From NCBI GenBank assembly GCA_045597845.1, contig JAZLKZ010000019.1, forward strand, positions 1 to 33,493: DNA of 33,493 bases, given 5' to 3'. The notes under the pieces were generated by a model. It was not told where the DNA came from and did not search any database. It saw only the letters and a list, made by a program, of their open reading frames with translations. The DNA comes from Colimorpha sp045597845. GTDB lineage: Bacteria > Bacteroidota > Bacteroidia > Bacteroidales > P3. The position numbers and the translations under genes are program-made. Below are positions 15,281-23,756 of the stretch, one piece after another. Numbering within the stretch: position 1 is the first letter of the stretch; every line of letters starts with the position of its first letter.

Positions 15281-16588
15281 ATGGACTATTCCGAGACTTT
15301 GGATTTCCTTTTCAATTCCTTGCCTATGTACCAACGTGTTGGCAAGGCGGCCTTCAAGGCTGATATGGACAACACGCTGGATTTGATGTCTTATTTGGGC
15401 AATCCTGAACGTAAGTTCCGCTCCATTCATGTGGCTGGAACCAACGGCAAGGGTTCGGTGAGCCATTTTACCGCCTCCATCTTGCAACAGGCGGGCTACA
15501 AAGTCGGTCTCTACACTTCGCCTCATTTGGTGGATTTTCGTGAACGCATCCGCATCAACGGCGAGATGATTCCAGAGCAGGAGGTAGTTCGTTTTGTCGA
15601 AGAGAACAAGCCTTTTTTTGAATCACACAGCCTCTCTTTCTTCGAAATGACCGTAGGTTTGGCGTTTGACTATTTCGCCCGAGAACAAGTTGACGTGGCT
15701 GTTGTTGAAGTGGGCATGGGTGGACGGTTGGATTCAACGAATGTTGTGATGCCGGATCTTTCGGTTATCACCAATATTGGATTCGACCATACTCAGTTTT
15801 TGGGCGATACCTTGCCCAAGATTGCTTTTGAGAAGGCGGGCATCATCAAACCCAAGGTTCCTGTGGTGATAGGAGAGACCCATCCCGAAACGAAACCAGT
15901 CTTTGAGGCTCGTGCCGCTGAACTTGAGGCGCCCATCTCTTTCGCCGACCAATGCTACGAGATAGAACCCATCGATTCCGACGCTCCCGCTACACTCTAT
16001 TTTATCGTGAAACCAATCGCTAATTCTCAATTGCCAATTCTCAATTGCCAATTAGAATCTCCGCTCAGTGGTTCCTATCAGCTCAAAAACCTTGCTACGG
16101 TGATGAAAGTGGTGGAACTTCTGCCCCAGTTTGGCTACAGGATTTCAGCCGAGAATATCCGCAAGGGTATTGCCGATGTGGTGCGTACCACCGGGTTGCA
16201 TGGCCGTTGGGAACTCGTTGATACGAATCCCAACACCATCTGCGAAACCGCGCACAATCCCGATGGCATCAACGCAATGTTGGAAAAACTCTCCACTTTG
16301 AAGTACCACAAATTGCATATTGTTTATGGTTGTGTGAACGACAAGGACTATGCCTCCATTTTGAAGATGTTGCCAAGTGATGCCACTTTCTATTTCACCC
16401 AACCCAGTGTACCACGCAGACTTGATGTTGCATCATTGGTGGCTACGGCACATGGACTCGGAATTTCCGGCGAGGGCTTTGCCAACGTCCACGCGGCTAT
16501 CGCCGCAGCCCGCAGCGCCGCCCAACCCGACGACCTTGTTCTGGTTACAGGCAGTATCTTCCTCGTCGCCGACGCCCTCAACAGGTAA
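15281..16588 (+). CDS. folC: Dihydrofolate synthase / folylpolyglutamate synthase
   Basis: Adds glutamate to dihydropteroate and folates. The 435-residue Mur-ligase-type protein has the P-loop AGTNGKGSV (52-60), the SPHL and SFFEMTVGLAFDYF helices, VVEVGMGGRLDSTNVV and FDHTQFLGDT in the central domain, and the C-terminal domain SGSYQLKNLATVMKVVELL plus HNPDGINAMLEKL. These are FolC signatures. A start at 15212 would add 23 residues foreign to the family; ATG 15281 is preceded by ATTATCAACTGACAATTATC, a leader repeat seen before other starts here. Residues about 247-259 (ANSQLPILNCQLE) come from a tandem DNA repeat inserted in the frame and are absent from the usual family sequence as I recall it. 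An operon with the upstream barrel gene is likely. Confidence 0.93.
   Translation: MDYSETLDFLFNSLPMYQRVGKAAFKADMDNTLDLMSYLGNPERKFRSIHVAGTNGKGSVSHFTASILQQAGYKVGLYTSPHLVDFRERIRINGEMIPEQEVVRFVEENKPFFESHSLSFFEMTVGLAFDYFAREQVDVAVVEVGMGGRLDSTNVVMPDLSVITNIGFDHTQFLGDTLPKIAFEKAGIIKPKVPVVIGETHPETKPVFEARAAELEAPISFADQCYEIEPIDSDAPATLYFIVKPIANSQLPILNCQLESPLSGSYQLKNLATVMKVVELLPQFGYRISAENIRKGIADVVRTTGLHGRWELVDTNPNTICETAHNPDGINAMLEKLSTLKYHKLHIVYGCVNDKDYASILKMLPSDATFYFTQPSVPRRLDVASLVATAHGLGISGEGFANVHAAIAAARSAAQPDDLVLVTGSIFLVADALNR
16022..16055 (+). repeat. Tandem 14-bp repeat inside the folC reading frame
   Basis: AATTCTCAATTGCC occurs at 16022-16035 and again, without change, at 16036-16049, followed by the partial copy AATTAG. 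The same kind of sequence appears as leader or spacer DNA between genes in this window, for example at 2790, 8796, 13395, 15257, 19905 and 27181. Confidence 0.9.
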
Positions 16589-16611
16589 TTTATTTGAAAA
16601 AAACGTCTTGT

Positions 16612-18894
16612 ATGAAAAAGATATCTACTCTTGTCGCTTTTATCGTCTTGATGGCTGTTTCCGCAATGGCACGACCTGTCGATAGGCAGACTGCGACGCT
16701 TGCTGCACAGAATCTTTGGTATCAGATGACCAAGAATCCATTTATGCTTACCGATGTAAGTGCTGAAATGGGTTTTGAACATTTGTATATCTTTGCAAAT
16801 CTTGACGGAACGGGTTTTGTGATTCTTTCTGCCGACGATTGTGCTACTCCCGTTTTGGCTTATTCTGCCGACAATCAATTCTCCTTGAATAATATGCCTT
16901 GCCATGTCGAGTCGTGGCTGCAGGGCTATGACGATGAGATTGGACGGCTGATTGCCGTGGGCGCAGAGGCCGACAAGGCTATCGCTGATGAGTGGTTTCG
17001 TTTGTTGAACAACTTGCCGCTTGTTGAAGCATCCAAGGCTAACGTTGGTCCGTTGCTCACTACCACTTGGAACCAGGAACCTTACTACAACAGCCTTTGT
17101 CCGCTCTATGATGGTGTGCATCGCTCTGTTACGGGATGTACGGCTACCGCTACCGCTCAGGTTATGAAATATTGGAACTATCCCCGCACGGGTTTTGGCT
17201 CGCGCACCTATATTGATACGCTTTCGGAAATTAATGTGTATGATACACTTACAGCTGATTTTGGCAGCACAACCTACGATTGGGAACACATGCCCAATAC
17301 CTTGAATTCCTACAGTTCCGACACCGAAATCCTTGCAGTCGCTACGCTTATTTATCATGTGGGTATTGCCGTGGATATGGACTACGGCAGTTCCAGTGGA
17401 GCCTATACAACCTCTTTCGGCTTCTTCAATTGGGGCGCTTCCGAAAATGCACTCCCATACTATTTCAAATACAGCTCCGATCTGCGTGGCGTGGAGAAAA
17501 ACCATGAGGGAGATGCCGCATGGCGCCAACTGCTTAAGGATGAAATTAATGAAGGTCGCCCGATCATCTATTCGGGTGAAGACCGCTCCGGTGGACATGC
17601 CTTTGTGTGTGATGGCTACAATTCCTTGAACCGTTTCCATTTTAACTGGGGGTGGGGCGGAATGTACGATGCTTTCTATGCCATTGGAAGCCTTAATCCC
17701 AGCTATGAGTTCAACTTGAACAACACCGCCATTGTGGGAATCTATCCCGACACGGTGCAACGTACCGATGCTGTCCATGTAGAGGTCTTGCCCTCCGATA
17801 CCTTGATGGGAACAGTAACGGGTAGTGGCGATTTTTTGCCTTATCACGACACTGTGACAATCAACGCCTTGGCCAAAGAGGGCTATCGTTTCCAGCGTTG
17901 GAGCGACGACAATATCTATCTCCCTCGCACTTTTATGCCCAATAGCGACCATTCGTTTACCGCACAGTTTGAACCGCTTAATCCCGACTCGATGACCTAT
18001 TCCTTCGACCTATTCTTCTCTCGTTGTTCAAAGGATCGTTATTACGACTATTTCGCCATCAAGTTGCCTGCCGACGCTATGGGTAGCTGCCGCAAGCTCT
18101 CCAGCGTACAGATGTACGACGGCTTTGTGGGTAGCTATCAGTTGTTTATCTACGAGGGTGGGGAAGAGGCTCCGCAGACGATGCTCCATACACAACTTTT
18201 CAATACGCGCAGGGCTTTGAAATGGATGGACATAGAGATAGATACGACAATAGCCGTAGATGCCTCCAAACCTTTGTGGGTGGTAGTACGTTCGCTTGAC
18301 TCTACTTCTTGGGCTCCCGTATCTTATTTTTCTGGAAACTACGATGGCACTTGGTTCAGCTTTGATAGTGTCAATTGGGAACATTCATGGGGTAATCATC
18401 CCTTTAGTTGGATGCTGCGCGCACTCTTTGCTCCGCGCGATCCTTTCACATTCAACGTTACGGCAAACTCCTCGTCCAATACCTTGGGTTCCGTATCTGG
18501 TGGCGGCGAATTTCTTGAAGGCGATACCGTATCACTGACCGCCGTTGCCGTCGAGGGCTATCGTTTTGACCATTGGAGCAATGGAAACACCCAAAATCCG
18601 TTAGTGTTTGAAGTGCGTAGCGACACTACACTGACGGCCTATTTTGTTGAGGATATAGCCATCAACGCTGTCGATAAGGCGGAAATCATCGTCCGTCCAA
18701 ATCCTGCTAAAGAATTTGTTTCCATCGAAGGCGTGAAGGTGCTTCATGTCGATGTGATTGACGTTGTAGGACGTGTTGTGGCGCAGTTCAACGGCACCAA
18801 TACCCTCAATATAGGAATGCTTCCTCCCGCCATCTACACACTCCGCATCTCCACTCCCGAAGGCGATGTGGTTGGCAAAGTGATGAAAAGATAA
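16612..18894 (+). CDS. Secreted C10 (streptopain-like) cysteine protease with InlB-like repeats and T9SS sorting domain
   Basis: The 760-residue product has a signal peptide (1-20), a propeptide, and a C10 catalytic domain: SVTGCTATATAQVMKYW with nucleophile C176, GGHAFVCDGYN with H329, and FHFNWGWGG, all as in streptopain and Bacteroidales C10 proteases. Next come a beta-rich linker, two Gly/Ser-rich modules with GY.F..W motifs (GYRFQRW and GYRFDHW) of the InlB/Flg-type bacterial repeat, and a type A T9SS sorting domain (IIVRPNPA...IYTLRIS). It would be secreted as a zymogen and tethered or released by T9SS, acting on host or dietary proteins; the target is not known. The upstream TTG at 16594 is not preferred. 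It is 23 bases after folC. Confidence 0.92.
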   Translation: MKKISTLVAFIVLMAVSAMARPVDRQTATLAAQNLWYQMTKNPFMLTDVSAEMGFEHLYIFANLDGTGFVILSADDCATPVLAYSADNQFSLNNMPCHVESWLQGYDDEIGRLIAVGAEADKAIADEWFRLLNNLPLVEASKANVGPLLTTTWNQEPYYNSLCPLYDGVHRSVTGCTATATAQVMKYWNYPRTGFGSRTYIDTLSEINVYDTLTADFGSTTYDWEHMPNTLNSYSSDTEILAVATLIYHVGIAVDMDYGSSSGAYTTSFGFFNWGASENALPYYFKYSSDLRGVEKNHEGDAAWRQLLKDEINEGRPIIYSGEDRSGGHAFVCDGYNSLNRFHFNWGWGGMYDAFYAIGSLNPSYEFNLNNTAIVGIYPDTVQRTDAVHVEVLPSDTLMGTVTGSGDFLPYHDTVTINALAKEGYRFQRWSDDNIYLPRTFMPNSDHSFTAQFEPLNPDSMTYSFDLFFSRCSKDRYYDYFAIKLPADAMGSCRKLSSVQMYDGFVGSYQLFIYEGGEEAPQTMLHTQLFNTRRALKWMDIEIDTTIAVDASKPLWVVVRSLDSTSWAPVSYFSGNYDGTWFSFDSVNWEHSWGNHPFSWMLRALFAPRDPFTFNVTANSSSNTLGSVSGGGEFLEGDTVSLTAVAVEGYRFDHWSNGNTQNPLVFEVRSDTTLTAYFVEDIAINAVDKAEIIVRPNPAKEFVSIEGVKVLHVDVIDVVGRVVAQFNGTNTLNIGMLPPAIYTLRISTPEGDVVGKVMKR

Positions 18895-18914
18895 TGAGTT
18901 ATTTCAATTAGATA

Positions 18915-18946
18915 AAAGAAGCCTCCCAATCGGGAGGCTTCTTTAT
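18915..18946. terminator. Bidirectional terminator between convergent genes
   Basis: AAAGAAGCCTCCC (18915-18927) pairs perfectly with GGGAGGCTTCTTT (18932-18944) around an AATC loop, with T-rich flanks on both sides. It serves the C10 protease on the plus strand and the 19001 gene set on the minus strand. Confidence 0.9.
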
Positions 18947-19000
18947 ATGATGTAATTGTGATTGGCGAGAAAGATTCAGATTGTAGTTCTTAATCGCGCT

Positions 19001-19393
19001 TCACTCATTCCCTTCATTTTGCTTCTTCTGCCTTTTCACGAAAAGCATCAAGGCTGTGGTCTCGAAAAGAAGGTAGATGATGTATCCGATGCAGAAGAGG
19101 GTGAGGAACGATGTTGCGGTGTGGAGATGTGAGAAAATATAGACTGTCATTACAATCATGTGGAGAACCAACGTTCCCACCGTTACGGAGAGGAAGTTCT
19201 TGACGAACGCCCTTGGTGCCTTGAATGCGCTTTTCACTACGAAATAGTGTCCGAGGCCTGTGATGATGCCGAAATAGAGTGGAATCAGTGGCGCAATGGC
19301 AATATAAAGCGAAGACTTGCACCACATTAGCACGAAACTTGCGATGACAAGCACCAACGTCAAGGAAAGTAATGCGATGAAATATTTTCTCAT
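19001..19393 (-). CDS. Four-helix integral membrane protein of unknown function
   Basis: The 130-residue protein has four strong hydrophobic segments at about 5-24, 30-50, 66-88 and 96-117, with a basic tail RQKKQNEGNE. The number and spacing of helices recall ATP synthase I-type or small DUF membrane proteins, but no motif allows assignment. It starts 46 bases after pyrI ends, in the same direction, and could be the last gene of the pyrBI transcript, though nothing suggests a pyrimidine role. Confidence 0.75.
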   Translation of the reverse strand: MRKYFIALLSLTLVLVIASFVLMWCKSSLYIAIAPLIPLYFGIITGLGHYFVVKSAFKAPRAFVKNFLSVTVGTLVLHMIVMTVYIFSHLHTATSFLTLFCIGYIIYLLFETTALMLFVKRQKKQNEGNE

Positions 19394-19439
19394 AAGCAGG
19401 AAATCGTTAAAGTATCAAGCTGAAGGATTTGTCGGTTCA

Positions 19440-19901
19440 CTATTCCGTGAATTTCATTGCATCCTTGGTGGTGAACTTCTCGCAGTAGTGGCATTTGAGC
19501 TTGAGGTTCTCTTTGTCAACAACGTCGAACTGAGTGGGAATCTGCTCAAAATTGGTTATGCATTTGGGATTCATGCACTTGATGATGTTGTTGATATGGT
19601 TGGGAATTTCGGCCTCAATCTTGTTGATGACATCGTAGTTCTGAATGTCGATGATGGTGGCGTAGGGGGCTACCAAGGCGATTTTGTCGGTATCGTCCTT
19701 TGTGAAGTGCTTGTTCTTGATTTTGATGATGCCCTTGCGCCCGAATTTCTGGCTGTTGAGGTTGTTGCCAATCAATACTTCGTCAGGATATTGTTCAAGA
19801 CCTAAGATACGTAGTACCTGATATACCGCAGTGGTGGGAATATGGTCGATTACTGTTCCGTTTTCGATTCTGGGAACGACTAATTCTTTCTTTGTATCCA
19901 T
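19440..19901 (-). CDS. pyrI: Aspartate carbamoyltransferase regulatory subunit
   Basis: The 153-residue protein is the PyrI chain of aspartate transcarbamoylase: an N-terminal nucleotide-binding allosteric domain (IENGTVIDHIPTTAVYQVL, where the ATP/CTP site lies) and a C-terminal zinc domain with C109, C114, C137 and C140 (CMNPKC and CHYC). Dimers of this chain bridge catalytic trimers and let CTP inhibit and ATP activate the enzyme. Length and motifs are normal. It follows pyrB by 31 bases, the classical order pyrB-pyrI, and the spacer holds degenerate AATTAG repeats. Confidence 0.96.
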   Translation of the reverse strand: MDTKKELVVPRIENGTVIDHIPTTAVYQVLRILGLEQYPDEVLIGNNLNSQKFGRKGIIKIKNKHFTKDDTDKIALVAPYATIIDIQNYDVINKIEAEIPNHINNIIKCMNPKCITNFEQIPTQFDVVDKENLKLKCHYCEKFTTKDAMKFTE

Positions 19902-19932
19902 GATAATTCAATTAGAAATTAGTAATTAGCAA

Positions 19933-20850
19933 TTAGCGGACGCCGAGGATGGCGGCCATGAGAGCCTGGCGAACATAGACACCGTTTTGTGCCTGTTGGA
20001 AATAGTAGGCATAGGGGGTCTTGTCCACGTCGGTGGTGATTTCGTTCACGCGAGGCAGCGGGTGAAGCACTTTCATGTTGTCTTTGCAGCCCTTGAGCAT
20101 GGAGGCGGTGAGAATGCAACTGTCTTTTACGCGCTCGTATTCGAGGGGATCGGGGAAACGTTCACGCTGTACGCGGGTCATGTAAATGATGTCGGCGGTG
20201 GGAACGATGTCCTTGATGTCGGTATATTGGTAGTATTTTAGTCCGGCGTTCTTGATGCTCATCTTTACCGAGCTGGGCAACTTCAACTCTTCGGGAGAAA
20301 CCAAATGGAAGGTGGCGTTGAAGTTGCACATGGCTTGAACCAAGGAGTGAACTGTTCTGCCGTATTTCAAGTCGCCCACGCAAGCAATCTGGAGGTTATC
20401 CAAAGTGCCTTGGGTCTTGCGGATGGAGTAGAGGTCGAGCATGCACTGTGTAGGATGTTGGTTGGCACCGTCGCCTGCATTGATGACGGGAACGCTTGCC
20501 ACTTCGCTGGCGTAACGGCTGCTGCCTTCCTTGGGGTTGCGCATGACGATGAGGTCGCTGTAGCTGCTAACCATCACGATGGTGTCGTGGAGGGATTCGC
20601 CTTTCTGGACGCTGGTTCCGCCGGGGTCGCTAAAACCAATGATGCGTGCGCCCAATTGGTTCGCTGCGCTCTCGAAACTGAGGCGGGTACGCGTTGAAGG
20701 TTCGAAGAAAAGTGTTGCGACAACCTTGTCGCTGAGAATCTTCTGCTTCGGATTCTTTTCAAATTCTTCGGCAATGTCCAGCACCTGAATGTATTCTTCT
20801 TTTGAGAAGTCGGTGATGGAAATGAGGTTACGTCCTTTTAGTGTGCTCAT
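19933..20850 (-). CDS. pyrB: Aspartate carbamoyltransferase catalytic subunit
   Basis: Condenses carbamoyl phosphate with aspartate, the first committed step of pyrimidine synthesis. The 305-residue protein shows PSTRTR (51-56) and HPTQ (132-135) for carbamoyl phosphate, the mobile-loop K83 in TSVQKGES, and MTRVQRERF and VLHPLPRVNEI in the aspartate domain. The length is standard. With pyrI downstream it forms the usual ATCase operon. A clean -7 box (TATCTTTG on the minus strand, 20906-20913) sits about 55 bases upstream of the ATG, so this pair has its own promoter. No PyrR-type attenuator is recognised. Confidence 0.97.
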   Translation of the reverse strand: MSTLKGRNLISITDFSKEEYIQVLDIAEEFEKNPKQKILSDKVVATLFFEPSTRTRLSFESAANQLGARIIGFSDPGGTSVQKGESLHDTIVMVSSYSDLIVMRNPKEGSSRYASEVASVPVINAGDGANQHPTQCMLDLYSIRKTQGTLDNLQIACVGDLKYGRTVHSLVQAMCNFNATFHLVSPEELKLPSSVKMSIKNAGLKYYQYTDIKDIVPTADIIYMTRVQRERFPDPLEYERVKDSCILTASMLKGCKDNMKVLHPLPRVNEITTDVDKTPYAYYFQQAQNGVYVRQALMAAILGVR

Positions 20851-20905
20851 ATTATAGTGATTTATTGTTTATCTGTAGGATAAGTGTTGTTTACATTCAA
20901 CCTTG

Positions 20906-20913
20906 CAAAGATA
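20906..20913 (-). promoter_or_regulatory. -7 box for pyrBI
   Basis: TATCTTTG on the minus strand matches the TAnnTTTG consensus exactly, about 55 bases upstream of the pyrB start. The -33 region is A/T-rich without a clear TTTG. Confidence 0.6.
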
Positions 20914-20960
20914 CTTAATTATTATCGTTTTTTGATGAAAAAATATTAACATTGGTTAAT

Positions 20961-21020
20961 AGTGTGAAGTGTGAACTGTGATGAGTGAACTGTGATGAGT
21001 GAATGGTGAAGTGTGAATAG
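20961..21020. repeat. Degenerate GTGAACTGTGA repeat cluster
   Basis: GTGAACTGTGATGA occurs twice in direct tandem (20971-20984 and 20985-20998), flanked by related GTGTGAAGT, GTGAATGGTGAA and GTGTGAATAG units. Similar short strings occur in other spacers of this window, for example at 2729, 3108, 4433 and, on the other strand, at 25420 and 27711. Confidence 0.75.
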
Positions 21021-21061
21021 TCCCTTAACCCTTCTAATCTTTCAATTTCCCCAATCTTTTT

Positions 21062-22048
21062 CTAGATTCTCTTCAATCCCTCCAATGCTGGGGCGTAGTT
21101 TGGGTTGAGACTCAGGGCGGTCTCGTAGTCGTTGCGTGCGTTCAGCTTGTCTCCAAGCAGTTCGTAGGCTGCGCCTCTGTTGGCATAGGCTTCGATGAAT
21201 TGGTTGTCTATTTGAAGGGCTTTGGAGTAGTATTCCACGGCTAGTTCGTAGTCGCCGTAGAAGAAGGCTTGAATGTAGCCTCGGTTGTGCCAAGCGTCTT
21301 TGTCGTTGGCATCAATGTCGAGCAGTTGCTTGTAGGTCTCTTCGGCCGCTTCCATCTCTCCCAAGTCTTGATAGAACATCGCCAGGCCGTAGCGCGCCGA
21401 GGTGCTTTTGGGGTCGAGTTCTATGGCCGTGGTCAGAAACTCCAATGCGAGTTTGTTTTTGTGATTGGCGTAAAGAATGCCCAATTCCTCGAAAGCGGGC
21501 GCATAGTCGGGGTATAGGTCGCAGACCTTTTGAAACAGCGTAATGGCGCTTACGGTATCTCCTGTCTCCTTGTAAACGAATCCTTTCATGAAAAGGGCTG
21601 TGCGGTTGTCGGGGTCTTTTGCGGTGACTTTGGTAAGGCTTTCAAAGGCTCGTTCGTAGTCGCGGCTGTAGAAGGCGATTTCTCCCAGTTTGAGGTTGGC
21701 TTCTTGGTTGTCTTCGTCGAGCTTCAATGCGCTTTGCAGGGCTTTGTAGCTTTGCTCTACGTTGCCGTTGGCGAACTGTGCGTCACCCATAAGAATATAA
21801 TATTCAATTTTGTCGTCCTTGAGACGGATGGCGTTGGTAAGGTCGCTGATGGCTTCGTTGTAGCGTTGCATGTCCACCAAAATCTTGGCGCGGTCGTAGT
21901 AGAGGGTGGCGTCGTTCTTGCTCTTGCTTATCTTGATGTCGAGTACCTGCAAAATCTCTTCAGGGGTCATTTTTTCGGTAGTGGGTTTGCTCTTGCATCC
22001 AGCCGCAAATATCATGATTAAAGCGATGAAAATTATTCGTCTTGTCAT
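21062..22048 (-). CDS. TPR-repeat lipoprotein
   Basis: The 328-residue protein starts with a lipoprotein signal (MTRRIIFIALIMIFAAGC, lipobox AAGC with the modified C18) and then carries about eight tetratricopeptide repeats, each about 34 residues, such as YYDRAKILVDMQRYNEAISDLTNAI, YILMGDAQFANGNVEQSYKAL and WHNRGYIQAFFYGDYELAVEY. It would be anchored to a membrane, facing the periplasm. TPR lipoproteins usually scaffold protein complexes; the partner is unknown. It lies 46 bases after dus and could be part of the CvpA-dus transcript. Confidence 0.88.
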   Translation of the reverse strand: MTRRIIFIALIMIFAAGCKSKPTTEKMTPEEILQVLDIKISKSKNDATLYYDRAKILVDMQRYNEAISDLTNAIRLKDDKIEYYILMGDAQFANGNVEQSYKALQSALKLDEDNQEANLKLGEIAFYSRDYERAFESLTKVTAKDPDNRTALFMKGFVYKETGDTVSAITLFQKVCDLYPDYAPAFEELGILYANHKNKLALEFLTTAIELDPKSTSARYGLAMFYQDLGEMEAAEETYKQLLDIDANDKDAWHNRGYIQAFFYGDYELAVEYYSKALQIDNQFIEAYANRGAAYELLGDKLNARNDYETALSLNPNYAPALEGLKRI

Positions 22049-22094
22049 AATGGTTTAAAAAGTCAGTTATATTATTAACGTATGGGATTGGCGT

Positions 22095-23054
22095 TTATTT
22101 TACGAAGTCGGCTATTCGTTGTCGGGTTTCGGCATAGGTTGGGGCGTGGAGTACTTGCCGTGATTGCATTTCTGTTATTCCGATGGATTTCCACATCAAA
22201 CACCAGTATTCCTTGGTCTTGCGCATGCGCGATGCTTCTGGTATGGGGCGTCGGTTAATGGCTTCGAACAATTCTGTGACGAAATGACGCGTTTGGCTTT
22301 CTGTGCATGTGCCGCCTTTTATTTTAACTGGAAGAGAAGGATCGTAAAGTACCCCTCGACCTATCATATAATCCTGTATTTGAGGGAATTGTTTTGTGAG
22401 CGCCTGATAGTCTTCCAATCGGCAGATGTCGCCGTTGTAGATGATTTTGTGCTTGAGCATGGTTGCGGCCTCGGCAAAGCGTTCTTTGTTGGGTGTGCCG
22501 CTATATTGCTGTTTGCCGATGCGTGGATGGATTGTTACGGAGTGTAGCGGATAGTCGTTCAGTACGGGAATGATGTCGAAAATCTCGGTATCCTTTAAGT
22601 ATCCCAGTCGCATTTTGACGGATAGTGTGGCTCCCTGAAGTTTTGGGATGACGTAGTCAAGCACGTTCCTGATTTCGTCTGGGTAGGGGAGAATCCCGCT
22701 TCCGCGATGCTTGGCGGCCACTCGGCGCATCGGGCAACCAATGTTCCAATTCACTTCGAGTTTGCCATCCTTCGAAGAGGAAATGCTGTTGGGGTCTATC
22801 ACTTCGGCGAGTCGGTTGGCCAGTTCCACAAACTCTTCGGGTTCTTTGCCTAAGATTTGGGGCACTACAGGCATGCTTCCGTTGTTGTTTTCGGGCAGAA
22901 CGTCGCCAATTTTTTTCCACGCATCCGCCAAGTTGCCGTGGGTGAGCGAAAGAAATGGCGAAATGGCATAGTCCAGCGCTCCGGGAAAGCATTGGGTGTA
23001 AACTTTCCTGAAAAGGACTTCTGTCAAACCTTGCATGGGCGCCAAAATCAGCAT
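22095..23054 (-). CDS. dus: tRNA-dihydrouridine synthase
   Basis: A flavoprotein that reduces uridine to dihydrouridine in the tRNA D-loop. The 319-residue protein has the family start LILAPMQGLTEVLFR, then NWNIGCPMRRVAAKHRGSG, where C107 is the expected catalytic acid, KMRLGY, YNGDICRLEDY and GRGVLYDP. The substitution pattern (GCPMRR rather than GCPQ) is as in the DusC-like group, so the exact uridine modified is not certain. It starts 24 bases after the CvpA gene and is probably its co-transcript. Confidence 0.93.
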   Translation of the reverse strand: MLILAPMQGLTEVLFRKVYTQCFPGALDYAISPFLSLTHGNLADAWKKIGDVLPENNNGSMPVVPQILGKEPEEFVELANRLAEVIDPNSISSSKDGKLEVNWNIGCPMRRVAAKHRGSGILPYPDEIRNVLDYVIPKLQGATLSVKMRLGYLKDTEIFDIIPVLNDYPLHSVTIHPRIGKQQYSGTPNKERFAEAATMLKHKIIYNGDICRLEDYQALTKQFPQIQDYMIGRGVLYDPSLPVKIKGGTCTESQTRHFVTELFEAINRRPIPEASRMRKTKEYWCLMWKSIGITEMQSRQVLHAPTYAETRQRIADFVK

Positions 23055-23078
23055 GCGACTGAGAGCGTGAATGAATTG

Positions 23079-23588
23079 TTAATCTTTGTTTTGTGCTTGT
23101 TTTGCCCTTGCCTCTTCGGAATATTGGTGCAGTTTGTCGGTGAGGTGGGCGCCTAATTTGCGTGTTGGCTCAAACAATGCCGACTTTTCTTTCGTTTCGG
23201 GGGTAATGAGCCGCTCGTTAAAGTCTATCATCAGTATGAAATTGAGCAGTATGCCCAGCACGCAGAGGCATTTGAGCGCACCCAAGGCGGCTCCTAGAAA
23301 TTTGTTCAATCCGTTGAGTTTTACGATTTTGACGAAGCCTTCGACGCATTTCCCCAAGAAGGACGAAAGCACGATAACTGCTGCAAATGTGATGGCGAAA
23401 GCCGCCAGCATGGTGCCGTTGCCTTCGATGTGGATGAGTTGTGCAACCCAATGGGAGAAATGAACGGCGGCGTAGCAGCCAAAGATGATTCCGAGAATGG
23501 TGGCGGCTTCAAAGATAATGCCTCTTTTCCATCCTTTGTAAAGATAAAAGATTGTTGGGATAAGGATGAGAATTTCTAAAACGGTCAT
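23079..23588 (-). CDS. CvpA family membrane protein
   Basis: The 169-residue protein has four hydrophobic segments (about 3-20, 25-48, 62-84 and 98-124) and a polar, charged tail of about 45 residues. The start ILILIPTIFYLYKGWKRGIIFEAATILGIIFGCYAA is typical of CvpA (colicin V production protein) relatives, where the family has GxxxGxxxE-type helices. Its role in the cell is poorly defined. It leads a minus-strand set with dus; no promoter box was recognised. Confidence 0.85.
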   Translation of the reverse strand: MTVLEILILIPTIFYLYKGWKRGIIFEAATILGIIFGCYAAVHFSHWVAQLIHIEGNGTMLAAFAITFAAVIVLSSFLGKCVEGFVKIVKLNGLNKFLGAALGALKCLCVLGILLNFILMIDFNERLITPETKEKSALFEPTRKLGAHLTDKLHQYSEEARAKQAQNKD

Positions 23589-23661
23589 GATGTTGAGGTG
23601 TTGAATTGGGTTTTTCTTATTCTTTATTATTTAATATGATGTGATTTTGGGTGGGGACAAT

Positions 23662-23693
23662 AAAAAATGAAACGCCTCACAAGGAGACGTTCC
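23662..23693 (-). terminator. Terminator of the PAP2 gene
   Basis: On the minus strand, GGAACGTCTC (23693-23684) pairs with GAGGCGTTTC (23678-23669), with two G-U wobbles in RNA and a five-base loop. A T6 run follows directly at 23667-23662. Confidence 0.75.
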
Positions 23694-23756
23694 ATAAATA
23701 CATCTTGAAATAAGTAAGCACGCTATTATTAACGTTAATCATAGAAAAATGTTTCA

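Noticed and set aside
16390..17952. A 520-codon open frame on the minus strand
   Set aside because: Antisense to the end of folC and the C10 protease; no signal, motif or promoter of its own.
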